Positions 10,148 through 19,955 of a DNA stretch of 64,000 bases are shown piece after piece (within the stretch, counting starts at the first letter, position 1; every line of letters begins with the position of its first letter). The notes below the pieces were generated by a model. The model worked only from the letters and a program-made list of their open reading frames with translations, was not told where the DNA came from and did not search any database. A program made the translations under genes and the position numbers. Source of the stretch: an uncultured bacterium (GTDB lineage: Bacteria > Krumholzibacteriota > Krumholzibacteriia > LZORAL124-64-63); contig CAIWHK010000025.1 of NCBI GenBank assembly GCA_903912525.1, positions 1 through 64,000 of the forward strand. Reading direction: 5' to 3'.

Positions 10148-10189
10148 GCGTGATCCCTTCCTGTTCGTCACCCAGCGATTGCCTGGGCG

Positions 10190-12535
10190 TCAGTCCTGCC
10201 GTCGGAGCACGACCAGCGTGATGTCGTCGGACTGAGCCACGCCGCGCGTATGGTCAGCCACGGCCGCCAGGATCGCATCCTGGATGCCGCTGGCCGGCAG
10301 GTGGCGGCTGTTCAGGATGACATTGCAGAGACGGTCCTCGCCGAACATGGCGTCGGGATCATCCTCGTCGACACCGGGACCGACCGCTTCGGTGATCCCG
10401 TCGGTATACATCACGATGACCTCGCCCGGAGCCAGGTCGACGGTAGCCTGCTGGTAGACCATGTCGCCCATCATTCCCAGCAACAGGCCGCCGGTGGTCA
10501 GGCGCTCGAGCGAACCGTCCCGGCGCAGCACGAGAGGCGGGTTGTGGCCCGCGTTGGTGCAGACGAAACGGCCGGTGGCCGTTTCCAGCACGCCGTAGAA
10601 GAAGGTGGCGAACATGTGCGAGTCGGTGGAGCGCACGAGCAGGTCGTTCACGCGCTGCACGACGCTGGCCACGGTACCCGGGTGCAGCACCTGGCCATGC
10701 AGGCAGGCCTGCAGGTTGGACATCAGCAGCGCCGCAGGCATGCCCTTGCCCGACACGTCGCCGATGGCGATCCCGATGGCATCGTCGCGCCGGGTCAGGA
10801 AGTCGTAGTAGTCGCCGCCGATCTCACGACTGGGGATGCTGGCCCCGGTCACCTCGAAGCCCGGCACCAGCGGCTGCGTGCCGGGCAGCAGCCGGATCTG
10901 GATGGCGCGCGCGGTCGCCAGCTCCTGTTTGAGCCGGTCGTTGGCCAGCGCGATCTCGCGCCCGTGCTTCACCGCCAGGGTCATCTCGTTGAAGCTGCGG
11001 GCGAGGTCGCCGAACTCGTCCTCGTTCGGGATCGTGATCACCGTGTCGAGGTCGCCGCCGGCCAGCGCCTGCGTCCCGCGGTGCAGTTCGTGCACGCCGG
11101 TGACGATGCCCTCGCTGATGCGCACGCCGAAGAACAACGCGAAGCCCTCGATCACCAGGAAGAGGAACGCCACCAGGCACAGGGCGACGACGACCGCCAC
11201 GTTGACGTTCGACTCGCCCTGGATGAAATCCGCCTTGAGGTCCGCGGTCCCGACGCGGAGCCGCATGAAGATGCCCCGCGACTCGATGTGCTCGCCCTGC
11301 AGCTCGCCGAGGCCCAGGAACGTGCCGCCGAAGTACATCGCATCGCCGAAGTACCCGCCCGTCTTCGCCGGGTCACGGTAGCTGGCCTCGAGCCGGCCCA
11401 GGCTCAGGTTCCCTGTCGTATCCCGGCTGCCGAATGAGATGTTGCCGTTCGAGTCCTGCCGTCCGTTCCCGGCCAGCACGATTCCCACGCGCAGGACGCG
11501 GGAGAGTTCGGTCAGGGGCTTGCGATTCAATTGCCAGGCTTGCGCCCGGGGTGCATCGCCGTCCAGTCCCTGCCAGCGGATCAGCCACAGGCGGCGGTCC
11601 GCGAGGAACCAGCCGGTGGAATCGGCGGGCACGGCCGCGGCCGCCAATGCGCGCGTCATCGCCGGGGTCGCGGTCGAATCCGCTTCGTCGTCGCCCGCAT
11701 CCTGCGCGTCGTCGATGATCGACCGCCGCAGCGCCGCGGCCATCTTCGGTGTCCAGGCCGGCGCCGCGCCGGCGGGCTCGGGCCAGGAGAAGGTGGTGTC
11801 GAACAGCGCCGGCGACAGGTCCACGCCCTGCGCCGCCAGGCGTCGCCAGCTCTCGAGCATGGCGCCCGCGCGGGCGGCGCGCGCGCCGCCGAGGCCGGTG
11901 TAGAGGATGGCCAGCCCCAGCGCGACCACCAGCAGCAGCGGCACGACGCCGATCAGCACGGCGCTGACGGCCAGCTTCGGTCGCAGGCGCAGGAAGTGCA
12001 GGCGCATGTTCATCGCCAGGTGGAACATCGAGTGAACCCAGAACATGGCCAGCGAGACGAGCGACCAGCCGCCCAGCGCCCGCAGCGGCCCCACCTGGTT
12101 GCCAGGAGCCAGGCCCCAGTAGCTCCAACTGAGGATGATGATGACCAGCGACAGCGCGCCGAGCCCGAAGCCCACGGCCCGACGGCGATCCGAGACATGG
12201 CGCCAGCAGCGGTAGCGGCGCAGCGAGAGGAAGAAGCCCGACCAGACGATGCCGAGCACCAGCCCCGTCTTGCCGGCCACGACCACCAGGCCCAGCGCCA
12301 GCAGCAGCGAGCCCGACCAGAAGCGACGGCCACGCAGGTCCAACAGCACGAAGCGCGCGGCCGCCAGCCACGAGACGCCCAGAAGCGCGCCCATGGCGGC
12401 TTGCACCAGGCGGCCGTCACCGGCGCCGAGGAGCGTCCGGAGCGCCAGCAGCGCGGCGGCGGCGACAAGCAGGGCGGTGCCGGTGAGCAGGCCGCGCCAG
12501 GCCTCGGCCGGGGCCTTCCAGGTCAGCAGGTTCAC
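10190..12535 (-). CDS. Membrane-anchored HAMP-SpoIIE (PP2C-type) serine phosphatase
   Basis: 781-residue signalling phosphatase of the RsbU/SpoIIE type, predicted to dephosphorylate an anti-sigma-factor antagonist in a partner-switching pathway. The N-terminal third carries several hydrophobic helices (ALLVAAAALLALRTLLG, GSLLLALGLVVVAG, others to about 215). An extracytoplasmic sensory segment is followed by another helix, a HAMP linker (about 465-520; DLDTVITIPNEDEFGDLARS) and the phosphatase domain (about 560-781) with metal-binding GGDYYDF and GDVSGKGMPAALLM. The frame is open upstream to 13255, but that part is the antisense of the DUF4254 gene; GTG at 12535 has AAGGAG ten bases upstream. 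Precedes the TonB receptor gene by 42 bases. No anti-sigma or antagonist gene is visible nearby. Confidence 0.9.
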   Translation of the reverse strand: MNLLTWKAPAEAWRGLLTGTALLVAAAALLALRTLLGAGDGRLVQAAMGALLGVSWLAAARFVLLDLRGRRFWSGSLLLALGLVVVAGKTGLVLGIVWSGFFLSLRRYRCWRHVSDRRRAVGFGLGALSLVIIILSWSYWGLAPGNQVGPLRALGGWSLVSLAMFWVHSMFHLAMNMRLHFLRLRPKLAVSAVLIGVVPLLLVVALGLAILYTGLGGARAARAGAMLESWRRLAAQGVDLSPALFDTTFSWPEPAGAAPAWTPKMAAALRRSIIDDAQDAGDDEADSTATPAMTRALAAAAVPADSTGWFLADRRLWLIRWQGLDGDAPRAQAWQLNRKPLTELSRVLRVGIVLAGNGRQDSNGNISFGSRDTTGNLSLGRLEASYRDPAKTGGYFGDAMYFGGTFLGLGELQGEHIESRGIFMRLRVGTADLKADFIQGESNVNVAVVVALCLVAFLFLVIEGFALFFGVRISEGIVTGVHELHRGTQALAGGDLDTVITIPNEDEFGDLARSFNEMTLAVKHGREIALANDRLKQELATARAIQIRLLPGTQPLVPGFEVTGASIPSREIGGDYYDFLTRRDDAIGIAIGDVSGKGMPAALLMSNLQACLHGQVLHPGTVASVVQRVNDLLVRSTDSHMFATFFYGVLETATGRFVCTNAGHNPPLVLRRDGSLERLTTGGLLLGMMGDMVYQQATVDLAPGEVIVMYTDGITEAVGPGVDEDDPDAMFGEDRLCNVILNSRHLPASGIQDAILAAVADHTRGVAQSDDITLVVLRRQD

Positions 12536-12689
12536 GGCGGGCCGGCTCCTTGTTGGGGCTTCCGGGAAGGGGGCCGGGCCATGGTAACCGTGCGCCGGGT
12601 CGCCGCCAAGCGGCGGGTTGCCGCGCGGGCCGCCGGACGATACGTTGGCAGGGACTGCCCCCGATGCCACGAGCCGAAAGGACGCGACC

Positions 12690-13346
12690 GTGAAATCCGG
12701 CCTGCCCGATCCCGCCTCCCTGCTGCCCCCGTCCTTTGCCGCCGTCTCGCCCGTACTGGACGAGGTCATCGAGCGCTGGCACGGCGCCGACGATGGCCTG
12801 GGCGGCTGGACCGATGTCGTGGCAACCCTCCCCCCGCGCGAGCCCGAGGGCTGGGCGCGCCTGGTCGAGCACCTGCAGCTGATCAACACCTTCCAGTGGC
12901 ACGAGGAGGACCGCAGCCGCGCCCACGGCGCCGGCGACACGGTCCTGGCCGGGGTCAAGCGCTCCATCGACGACTCGAACCGACGCCGCGTGCAGGCCGT
13001 CGACCGGCTGGACGCCGTCATCCACGCCGGCTTCTCGGAACTGGGCGTGATCGACCCCGACGCTGCGTTGAACAGCGAATCGCCCGGCAGCATCATCGAC
13101 CGGCTGAGCGTGCTGGCGCTGAAGGCGTGGCATGCGGCCGAGGCCGTGGTGGAGGCGACACCGAACGAGCGGCGCGCGATGCAGGACCGCCTGGCGATGC
13201 TTCGCGAGCAGCAGCGGGACCTCGGGGGCTGCCTGGACACGCTGCTGGCGGGCATCCGCGAGGGGCGGGTGGGTCTGAAGCTCTACCGGCAGATCAAACT
13301 GTACCGCGACGCCGAGACCGGAAGACTGGTCGCGGACCTCGACTGA
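12690..13346 (+). CDS. DUF4254 family protein
   Basis: Soluble, alpha-helical 218-residue protein that matches my knowledge of DUF4254: an LVEHLQLINTFQWHEEDRSR segment near residue 60, then RRVQAVDRLDA and repeated charged helices. The family is of unknown function and is often found near lipopolysaccharide or glycosyltransferase genes; no such neighbour is adjacent here. GTG at 12690 is chosen because AAAGGA precedes it and the upstream in-frame residues look non-coding. Divergent from the SpoIIE phosphatase across 154 bases; convergent with ispD, separated by a strong hairpin. Confidence 0.82.
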   Translation: MKSGLPDPASLLPPSFAAVSPVLDEVIERWHGADDGLGGWTDVVATLPPREPEGWARLVEHLQLINTFQWHEEDRSRAHGAGDTVLAGVKRSIDDSNRRRVQAVDRLDAVIHAGFSELGVIDPDAALNSESPGSIIDRLSVLALKAWHAAEAVVEATPNERRAMQDRLAMLREQQRDLGGCLDTLLAGIREGRVGLKLYRQIKLYRDAETGRLVADLD

Positions 13347-13369
13347 GGCAACACGGCTCAATGAAGGTC

Positions 13370-13396
13370 GCGCGCGTCCTGCGATGGGGCGCGCGC
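13370..13396. terminator. Bidirectional terminator-like hairpin
   Basis: A 10-base stem (GCGCGCGTCC paired with GGGCGCGCGC, one G-T wobble) with a 7-base loop sits between the convergent DUF4254 and ispD genes, 24 bases after one stop and just past the other. The position fits a terminator serving both strands. Confidence 0.6.
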
Positions 13397-13399
13397 TTC

Positions 13400-14110
13400 C
13401 TATTCCGCAAGCACGTCGGCCGCGCGCTGCCAGTCGCCCTCGGTCGTGATCTTCCAGTTGGACATCTCCCCATCCACCACGGCCGGGTCGTGCCCGCGCG
13501 CGGCCAGCAGGCCACCGTCGTCGGTGAACACGGCGCCGCTGGCGGCAGCCCAGGCATGCGCCTCGCGCAGCTGTTCCCAGCGGAAGACCTGCGGTGTCTG
13601 CACGGCCAGCAGCTCTTCACGCGCCAGGTAGCGCGCGCGCCCCTGCTCGCTGTGGACGATGGTGTCGGGCACCGGCACGCCGGGCACCGCGCCGCCGCGC
13701 GCGCCCGCGGCTGCCACGAGCCGCGCCAGCAGCGTCGCGCTGGCGAACGGACGCGCCGCATCGTGGATGGCCACGAGGTCGGACACGGACGGGCCGACCT
13801 TCGCCTCGAGCGCCAGCAGCCCGTTCCAGGTGGATGCCGTGCGGGACTCGCCGGCGTCGGCGAGCGCCAGCGGCAGCTTCAGGTCGGCCAGCTCCTCGGC
13901 CAGCAGGTGGTGCCAGGCCGCGGGCGCCGTGATGGCCAGCGAGGAAGGACGCACCGCGGCATCGGCCGCGCAGAACGTGTCGATGGCCACCCGCAGCAGC
14001 ATGCCGCGACCGGTGGGACGGAACTGCTTGGGCACCTCGCCGCCCCCGGCGGCGCGCAGGCCGCGGCCGCCGGCGACCACCAGCAGGTGCAGCACGGGCT
14101 GGGCGCTCAC
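13400..14110 (-). CDS. ispD: 2-C-methyl-D-erythritol 4-phosphate cytidylyltransferase
   Basis: Third step of the MEP isoprenoid pathway: couples CTP with methylerythritol phosphate. 236 residues, normal length. Visible motifs: nucleotide-binding N-terminus LLVVAGGRGLRA followed by VPKQF, the conserved HDAARPF near residue 118, AVPGVPVPDTI near 143 and TPQVFRW near 170. The glycine-rich loop is a little unusual (VVAGGRG rather than the common PAAGxGxRM), but the remaining signatures are clear. The GTG start overlaps the radA stop by four bases (GTGA), so it is translationally coupled to radA. IspF is not in the window. Confidence 0.92.
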   Translation of the reverse strand: MSAQPVLHLLVVAGGRGLRAAGGGEVPKQFRPTGRGMLLRVAIDTFCAADAAVRPSSLAITAPAAWHHLLAEELADLKLPLALADAGESRTASTWNGLLALEAKVGPSVSDLVAIHDAARPFASATLLARLVAAAGARGGAVPGVPVPDTIVHSEQGRARYLAREELLAVQTPQVFRWEQLREAHAWAAASGAVFTDDGGLLAARGHDPAVVDGEMSNWKITTEGDWQRAADVLAE

Positions 14111-15609
14111 GGCGTGGCCTCCTTCGAACGGCGGGCCGACGGGCCCGGCTCCAGCACCAGCGCCACCGCCTCCTCCACACTCGTGACCGTCGCCAGTTCG
14201 ATGCCCTTGACGCCGCGCGGCTTGCGCCCGGCCACCGCGGCCAGCACCGCGCGCGTGAAGCCGTGGCCGGCCGCCTCGCGCAGCCGCGCCTCCAGTTCGC
14301 TGACACCGCGAACTTCCCCGGTCAGGCCCACTTCACCGAGCACCAGCGTGCCCTCGGGCACCGGCCGTTCGCGCAGCGACGACGCCAGCGCCGCCACCAC
14401 CGCGAGGTCCGCGCCCGGGTCGTCGACCCGCCCGCCCCCGGCCACCTTCACGAAGATGTCGCAGCCCGCCAGGTCGAGCCCGGCCCGTTTCTCGAGGATG
14501 GCAGCCAGCAGCGCCACGCGCTTGCTGTCGATGCCCTGCACCACGCGTTGCGGCGTGCCATACCGCGTCGGCGAGACCAGCGCCTGCACCTCGACCAGGA
14601 ACGTGCGCGAGCCGTTCTTCACGGCGCAGACAGCCGCGCCCGGTTCGATGCCGCGTCGCCCGCTCAGGAACATCAGCCCGGCCTGGTCGACCGGCGCCAG
14701 GCCGTCGCCGCGCATCTCCATCACGGCGAGTTCGCCCGTGGTGCCGAAACGGTTCTTCACCGCCCGCACCATGCGGATGGAACCACCGCCGCTGCCCTCG
14801 AAGTAGAGCACCGTGTCGACCATGTGCTCGAGCAGCTTGGGCCCGGCCAGGTCGCCCGTCTTGGTGACATGGCCGACCAGGAAGACGGGCCAGCCCGTGC
14901 GCCGCGCGAAATCGGCCAGCACCCCGCCGCAGTAGCGGATCTGCGTGGGGCTGCCCGGGTAGGCATCGACCACGTCGCTGTGCAGGGTCTGGATGGAGTC
15001 GGCGATGATGATGGTCGGTGGCAGGGGCGCGTTCGCGGGGCCCATTTCTTCACCGAGCGCAGCGAGAATCGTCTCGAGGTGCACCTCGGGCAGGATCAGG
15101 AAACCGTCTTCACGGTCCGGCTTGAATCCGAGGCGCTCGGCCCGCATGCGGATCTGCGACGGCGACTCCTCGCCCGCCACGTAGATGACGCGCAGACCCT
15201 GGCGCACCCACCACAGGCCCAGGCCGGTCAACAGGGTCGACTTGCCGACGCCGGGCTCGCCGCCCAGCAGCACGACCGAGCCCTCGACCAGGCCGCCGCC
15301 CAGCACGCGGGCAACCTCGGCCGGCTCGACCGGAATACGATTGGTTGCCGCCGAGGCGATCTGCGACAGCGGCACCGGCCGCGGCGCGGCACCGGCCGAT
15401 GCACCGTGGCCGCGAGAGGCTCCGCCAAACCCGGCCTGCCTGCGGTCGCCGGCGCTGAATCCGCGCGCGCCCTTCGAGGCTCCCGCCGCCGGCGCGACCT
15501 TCATCTCGGTGAACGTGTTCCAGGCCTGGCAGCCGGGGCACTGGCCCAGCCAGCGCAGTTCCTCGTGGCCGCAGTCGGTACAGAAGAAGCGTGTCGTGCT
15601 CTTGGCCAT
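14107..15609 (-). CDS. radA: DNA repair protein RadA
   Basis: RecA-related ATPase that assists branch migration of recombination intermediates. 500 residues. An N-terminal zinc ribbon (Cys10, Cys13, Cys24, Cys27: CTDCG...CPGCQ) precedes a RecA-like core with Walker A GGEPGVGKST (116-125), a Walker B segment (PTIIIADSIQ), the RadA-specific KNRFGTTGE motif, and a C-terminal Lon-protease-like domain without catalytic serine (GADLAVVAALASSL). The stretch from 40 to 85 is longer and glycine/alanine-rich compared with E. coli. ATG at 15609 is chosen over the longer frame because it begins at the zinc finger (MAKSTTRFFC). It overlaps ispD by four bases. Confidence 0.96.
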   Translation of the reverse strand: MAKSTTRFFCTDCGHEELRWLGQCPGCQAWNTFTEMKVAPAAGASKGARGFSAGDRRQAGFGGASRGHGASAGAAPRPVPLSQIASAATNRIPVEPAEVARVLGGGLVEGSVVLLGGEPGVGKSTLLTGLGLWWVRQGLRVIYVAGEESPSQIRMRAERLGFKPDREDGFLILPEVHLETILAALGEEMGPANAPLPPTIIIADSIQTLHSDVVDAYPGSPTQIRYCGGVLADFARRTGWPVFLVGHVTKTGDLAGPKLLEHMVDTVLYFEGSGGGSIRMVRAVKNRFGTTGELAVMEMRGDGLAPVDQAGLMFLSGRRGIEPGAAVCAVKNGSRTFLVEVQALVSPTRYGTPQRVVQGIDSKRVALLAAILEKRAGLDLAGCDIFVKVAGGGRVDDPGADLAVVAALASSLRERPVPEGTLVLGEVGLTGEVRGVSELEARLREAAGHGFTRAVLAAVAGRKPRGVKGIELATVTSVEEAVALVLEPGPSARRSKEATP

Positions 15610-15661
15610 GATCCTCCGTGAAGGGCCGGCGGGCTCCCGCATCGGTCGCGGGCAGTGCGGC

Positions 15662-17752
15662 TCAGCGGACCAACTGCATCGCCGTCCGGCGTTCGAGACC
15701 GGCCGCCGCCAGCCGACAGAAGTAGCTGCCGCTCGCGGCACCGCGGCCATGGTCGTCGCAGCCGTCCCAGGTCACGGCATGATCGCCCGCCGCGAGTTCC
15801 GCGTCCAGCAGGGTCCGCACCAGCCGACCGCGGACATCGAAGACGTCCAGGCGCGCGCGCCCGGGCGCCGCCAAACCGAATTTGACGGTCGTCCGCGGGT
15901 TGAACGGGTTGGGAGCATTCCCCGCGAGCCAGGCCGCGCCACGGCCCGGGGTGTCAGCGACGGGCGACGTTCCCGGCCAGACCGTGAACGTGATCGGCGC
16001 GGTCGCCCCGCCCTGCGGCCAGGTCGTCCGGTGGCCGTTGCCATCGACGGCGTCCAGCCAGTAGTCGACCACGGCGCCGCCCGCGACGTTCGGCAGCGAG
16101 AAACCGAACTGGTCGGCCGGGCCCTGCGGAGCCATTGCCAACACCTGCCAGGGTCCGCCGTTCACGCGGTGGTGCACCAGCGGCGCGGCGCCCACGCCCA
16201 GCCGTGCGGTGATCGTTGCGGACAGGTTGTACGGCCCCGCGTAGCCGACGATGCCGAACAGCGGCGCGTGCGTGAACACGGGCCCGAACCAGGTGGCCGC
16301 GGCATACGCGTTGACGATGCCCCAGCCGGTGTCGTTGTCGGGCGTGGTCGGGTGGCCGGCCGTCATGCGCAACGCCTCGATCACTTCCATGGGCGACAGG
16401 TCCGGCACGCGTTCGAACACGAGCGCCGCGACGCCGGCCACCAGCGGGCAGCTGAACGAGGTGCCCGACACACTGAAGTAGCCCGTGTCGTTGTTGGGAT
16501 CGGCGACGTAGTTGTCCCGGCCGCGCGCCGCAACGTCGGGCTTGGTGCGTCCGTCGAACGTGGGCCCGGGCGACGAGAAGTAGGTGACCACGCCCGCACC
16601 GTCGACCGCGCCCACGGTGACGATGCTGTCGGCGTCGGCCGGTGCGATGAGATGCCCCGAGGTCGCGCGATCGTTGCCCGCCGAGTTGACGACGAGCAGC
16701 CCGCGCCCGGCCGCGAGGTCGGCGGCCCGTGTCGTCACGCAAGTGTCGCCGTCGAGGTCGTCGAACGTGTACCAGTCGATGTAGCCCAGCGACGAGGAGA
16801 TGATGTCGGCGCCGAGGGCCTCGGCCCACTCCAGCCCGGCCACCCAGTTGTCCTCCTCGACCGGCACCTCGACCGCGACGTTCTCCGTCTTGGCCAGCGC
16901 CACCGACACGTTCCAGGCCGGCCCGACCAGCGAACCCGGCTGCCACCCGGCGACGGTCGACAGCGTCTCGGTGCCGTGCGATCGCGAGGAGAGGGGATCC
17001 CCCGCCTCGTTGTCGACGATCCCGTCGTTGTTGACGAAATCCCAGACGCCGAGCACCGGGATGTGTGCGAGCGCGACATGTTGCGTGCGGAAGCCGGTAT
17101 CGAGCATGCCGACCACGACACCCGTCCCCGACAGGCCCAACTGTTCATGGGCCGCCGCCACGTTTGCCTGCAACATCGCCGCGAGGTTGCCGCCGTAGTT
17201 GATGCCCGTGGCGACGCGCGATACGCTGCGCCACGCGCCGTCGTCGGAAGTCGCCGGCACGGGCGCAGGGACCGCGGCCCGCGCGCCGCGCGCGACCAGG
17301 TCGATACCGGCCACTTCCGGCAACCGCGCCAGGCGCCGCACCTGCGCATCGTCGGCCAGGAAGCTCGCCGCGTTCAACCAGCGGCTCTGCCTCTGCAGCG
17401 TCGCGCCGGTCGCCTCGCAACGCGCCAGGTAGGCCGGCGACAGGTCGAGGTCCAGGCCGTCGACGCGCGCCGTCCCCGGCGCCATGCGTCGCTCGCGCCG
17501 GGCCAGGGTGCGCGGCCCCAGCCGCCCTTCCGCCTGCGCCAGCGCCGTGGCCAGCCCGCCGTCGGGAATGCCCTTGTCCCGGAACCGCACCCAGACCTTC
17601 AGCCGGCCGTCGGCCGCGCGCAGCCCCGGGTCGTCCGTCGCCAGCGCCCGCGCCAGCCGGTCAGAAACGCGGTCGATCGGGCGGGCGCCGGGAGCGATGG
17701 GCGCCACCAGCAGCGTCAGGGCCAGCAGGAGGAAAAGGCGGCGTCGGACCAT
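15662..17752 (-). CDS. Exported subtilisin-like (S8) serine protease with FlgD-like sorting module
   Basis: 696-residue secreted protease. A signal peptide (about 1-23) is followed by a propeptide-like region, then the S8 catalytic domain with Asp218 (GMLDTGF), His259 (SRSHGTETL) and Ser432 (VSGTSFSCP), all three triad residues in their canonical motifs. A beta-sandwich segment follows, and residues about 610-696 form the FlgD-like C-terminal module (APNPFNPRTTVKFGL, ARLDVFDVRGRLVRTL, VTWDGCDDHG, ending MQLVR). This module is used as a type IX-like sorting signal in Bacteroidetes relatives; its role here is inferred. ATG at 17752 starts the signal peptide; the frame upstream to 17890 has no signal character. 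It follows the 700-residue unknown gene by 100 bases on the same strand. Confidence 0.92.
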   Translation of the reverse strand: MVRRRLFLLLALTLLVAPIAPGARPIDRVSDRLARALATDDPGLRAADGRLKVWVRFRDKGIPDGGLATALAQAEGRLGPRTLARRERRMAPGTARVDGLDLDLSPAYLARCEATGATLQRQSRWLNAASFLADDAQVRRLARLPEVAGIDLVARGARAAVPAPVPATSDDGAWRSVSRVATGINYGGNLAAMLQANVAAAHEQLGLSGTGVVVGMLDTGFRTQHVALAHIPVLGVWDFVNNDGIVDNEAGDPLSSRSHGTETLSTVAGWQPGSLVGPAWNVSVALAKTENVAVEVPVEEDNWVAGLEWAEALGADIISSSLGYIDWYTFDDLDGDTCVTTRAADLAAGRGLLVVNSAGNDRATSGHLIAPADADSIVTVGAVDGAGVVTYFSSPGPTFDGRTKPDVAARGRDNYVADPNNDTGYFSVSGTSFSCPLVAGVAALVFERVPDLSPMEVIEALRMTAGHPTTPDNDTGWGIVNAYAAATWFGPVFTHAPLFGIVGYAGPYNLSATITARLGVGAAPLVHHRVNGGPWQVLAMAPQGPADQFGFSLPNVAGGAVVDYWLDAVDGNGHRTTWPQGGATAPITFTVWPGTSPVADTPGRGAAWLAGNAPNPFNPRTTVKFGLAAPGRARLDVFDVRGRLVRTLLDAELAAGDHAVTWDGCDDHGRGAASGSYFCRLAAAGLERRTAMQLVR

Positions 17753-17852
17753 GGTTGGACAGGCTCCCTGAAAGATGATTGAGCGGCCGCCCGACGGCGA
17801 CCGCAGCCGTACTAATGATACCACAATTCGGGTTCGTCGGCAGGCGGGGTCG

Positions 17853-19955
17853 TCAGCGGGAAACGGCTGTTCCGCGGGCGCTGAAATCACGGAAGACGGT
17901 GCCGGTATCGTTGCCCCACTCCCAGTTGGCGACGAGGCCGACCTCGTTGATCACCAGGGGCTGCGCATCGGCATAGAAGTCGGTCAGCCGGCGGTAGAGC
18001 ACGGGCTGCCCGTCGAGTTCGGCAAGGAAGGCGTTGCCGTCGAAGGCCACCCTCAGGCGCACCTGTTCGCCGTACCAGGCGCGATGGCCGATGTTGCTCC
18101 AGACGGCGTCGTACGTGTCCTCGAAGCCCCGGAAGTGGAAGAACGACGAGAGCGAGGCGCCGGGATACTCGTCGCCGCGCCACAGGCTGACGATGAGGAA
18201 GTTGTCGTCGTCCTGCCGGAAGAGGAAACCGCCGCGCGGCTTGTGCCAGTCGCCGGGCCCGGTGCCGGGGATCGTCATCGTCACCGCCAGGTCGGCCAGC
18301 CCGTGCGATCGCCACGGCACGGTGAACGCGGTGCGGCCCGGGTTCGGCTCGCGCGCCGTCGCCACCACGCGCGCCGCGCCGTCGCCGGTCAGTTCGATGC
18401 GACCGCGGCCGATGCGACGCGACCAGACGAGGCCGCCGCCGGAGGTCGTCGTCCCCTCGAGGGGCCGCGCCGGGCCTGCGAAGGCATCGGCGACGAGTTC
18501 CTCACCGCCGGCCGGAACCGGGAGGCCGGCCGCGCACAGCTCGGGCGGCAGGAGCAGGCGCGTGGGCTGGGCCTCGAAGTCACGGAACGTCGCCTGCGCA
18601 TCGTCCGCATGCAGCCCGACGCCCTCGCCGTCGCACGGAGCGCGCGTCGTCATGGCCTCGAGCACCGGCTTGCCGTCGAGCGCGACGGCCAGGAGCCCGC
18701 CGTCCAGCCTCAGCTGAAGCGCGCGCTGGGCGCCGTCTGCCGGCGGCGGGACCGACGCCTCGGTCAGCAGGGTGGCCGCGCCGTGCGCCAGTTCGTGCAC
18801 GGCGCAACAGCTGCGCGCCAGCGTCACCCGCACGCAGTTGTTTGCATCGGCGGCGCGGGCCAGGATCCCGGCGCCGCCCTCGCACGTGTTCGCCACCAGC
18901 ACATGCACCAGACCGATGCCTTCGGCCGCGGTGGGACGCAGCAGCAGCGCGCCCGGGCCTTCGGCGACCAGGCCGTGCGAGCCGCGGCGGAAGCCGCCGC
19001 CGGACATTTCCCAGGCGCCGCCGCGCTCGGCTTGCCAGGCGGTGCCCGGCTCGCGGGCTTCGCCGGTCAGGCGGTCGGCAGCCACGGCAGGTCCGCACCA
19101 CGAGGCGAACGCGACCGGCGCCGCAACGTGGACCGCGTGCACGCGCGTGTCGATGCGGAACCCGATCTGCCCCCAGGCGCCGGGCGTGACCACGCCGGTG
19201 ACCAGCATGTTGTCCGATTGCGCGTCGATCGCCAGCGGCCTGACCCACGGGTACCCCGGGAGCCCGCAGCCCGGCGGCGTCGCCCCCGCGCAGTAGAGCG
19301 CGCCGCGCCCGCGCAGCACGACCACCAGCGCAAGGGGGACGTCCGGCACCGCGCGCAACACCGGCTGCGACGCGCCTCCCGCGCGCACCCACAACTCGCC
19401 GTTCTCGCCGCCGGTGGCGTGCATGACGAAGCCCGCGCCGGCGCCGACCGGGTCGGGCGGCGCGGGCTCGGAGTACCATCCCACCGCCAGGTTCTCGTCC
19501 AGGCGCGGCACCGCCCGTTGTTCCTTGCGCAGGCTCCACCACCAGCGGAAGGCGCGCAACGTCCGGCGCACGCGCCCGCTGCGCAGCCAGGCCCGCAGGC
19601 GCACCGAGCGGCCGTCCTGCTCGCTCGCGCGCAGCCAGCGATCGAACCGCGCCTTCAGGGAATCGGGCAGCGGTTCGACCTGGGCCGTGTTGTGGCCGTT
19701 CAGCAGGTAGGCCGCGAGTGTCAGGCCGTCGTGACGCTCCCACGGGCCGTAGGCCAGCGCCGCGCGGCCCCACCCCTGGCGAAGCGGCGGCGCGAAGCGC
19801 ACCGCCCCGTTGTCCAGGCCGGCGATGCTTTCCGCATCGACCAGTCGGCGACCGGCCTCGCCGGCGAGCGGCGGCAACGAAGCCGCGGGGTCGCTGAAAT
19901 CGTCACGGTAGGGCAAGGGCAGCAGGAAGGATCCGGGCAGGCGCGGGCTGCTCAT
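17853..19955 (-). CDS. Unrecognised 700-residue protein with LamG/concanavalin-like segments
   Basis: I do not recognise this protein as a named family. It has no signal peptide and no membrane helices. Two separate regions close with a similar phrase (AQATFRDFEAQPT near residue 455 and GTVFRDFSARG near the C-terminus), each preceded by segments such as FLFRQDDDNFLIVSLWRGDE and LDGQPVLYRR. That pattern is seen in concanavalin A-like lectin/glucanase folds (LamG, DUF1080), which bind or cleave carbohydrate. The start overlaps the preceding glycosyltransferase stop by four bases (ATGA), so the two are translationally coupled. A polysaccharide-related function is inferred only from the fold and this coupling. 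Confidence 0.7.
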   Translation of the reverse strand: MSSPRLPGSFLLPLPYRDDFSDPAASLPPLAGEAGRRLVDAESIAGLDNGAVRFAPPLRQGWGRAALAYGPWERHDGLTLAAYLLNGHNTAQVEPLPDSLKARFDRWLRASEQDGRSVRLRAWLRSGRVRRTLRAFRWWWSLRKEQRAVPRLDENLAVGWYSEPAPPDPVGAGAGFVMHATGGENGELWVRAGGASQPVLRAVPDVPLALVVVLRGRGALYCAGATPPGCGLPGYPWVRPLAIDAQSDNMLVTGVVTPGAWGQIGFRIDTRVHAVHVAAPVAFASWCGPAVAADRLTGEAREPGTAWQAERGGAWEMSGGGFRRGSHGLVAEGPGALLLRPTAAEGIGLVHVLVANTCEGGAGILARAADANNCVRVTLARSCCAVHELAHGAATLLTEASVPPPADGAQRALQLRLDGGLLAVALDGKPVLEAMTTRAPCDGEGVGLHADDAQATFRDFEAQPTRLLLPPELCAAGLPVPAGGEELVADAFAGPARPLEGTTTSGGGLVWSRRIGRGRIELTGDGAARVVATAREPNPGRTAFTVPWRSHGLADLAVTMTIPGTGPGDWHKPRGGFLFRQDDDNFLIVSLWRGDEYPGASLSSFFHFRGFEDTYDAVWSNIGHRAWYGEQVRLRVAFDGNAFLAELDGQPVLYRRLTDFYADAQPLVINEVGLVANWEWGNDTGTVFRDFSARGTAVSR

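Noticed and set aside
10148-10189. Cobalamin riboswitch before the TonB receptor
   Set aside because: The gap is only 42 bases; no B12 box is present.
11531-14806. Plus-strand open frame of 1091 codons
   Set aside because: Runs antisense to the SpoIIE phosphatase, ispD and radA and crosses the DUF4254 gene in another frame; no family similarity.
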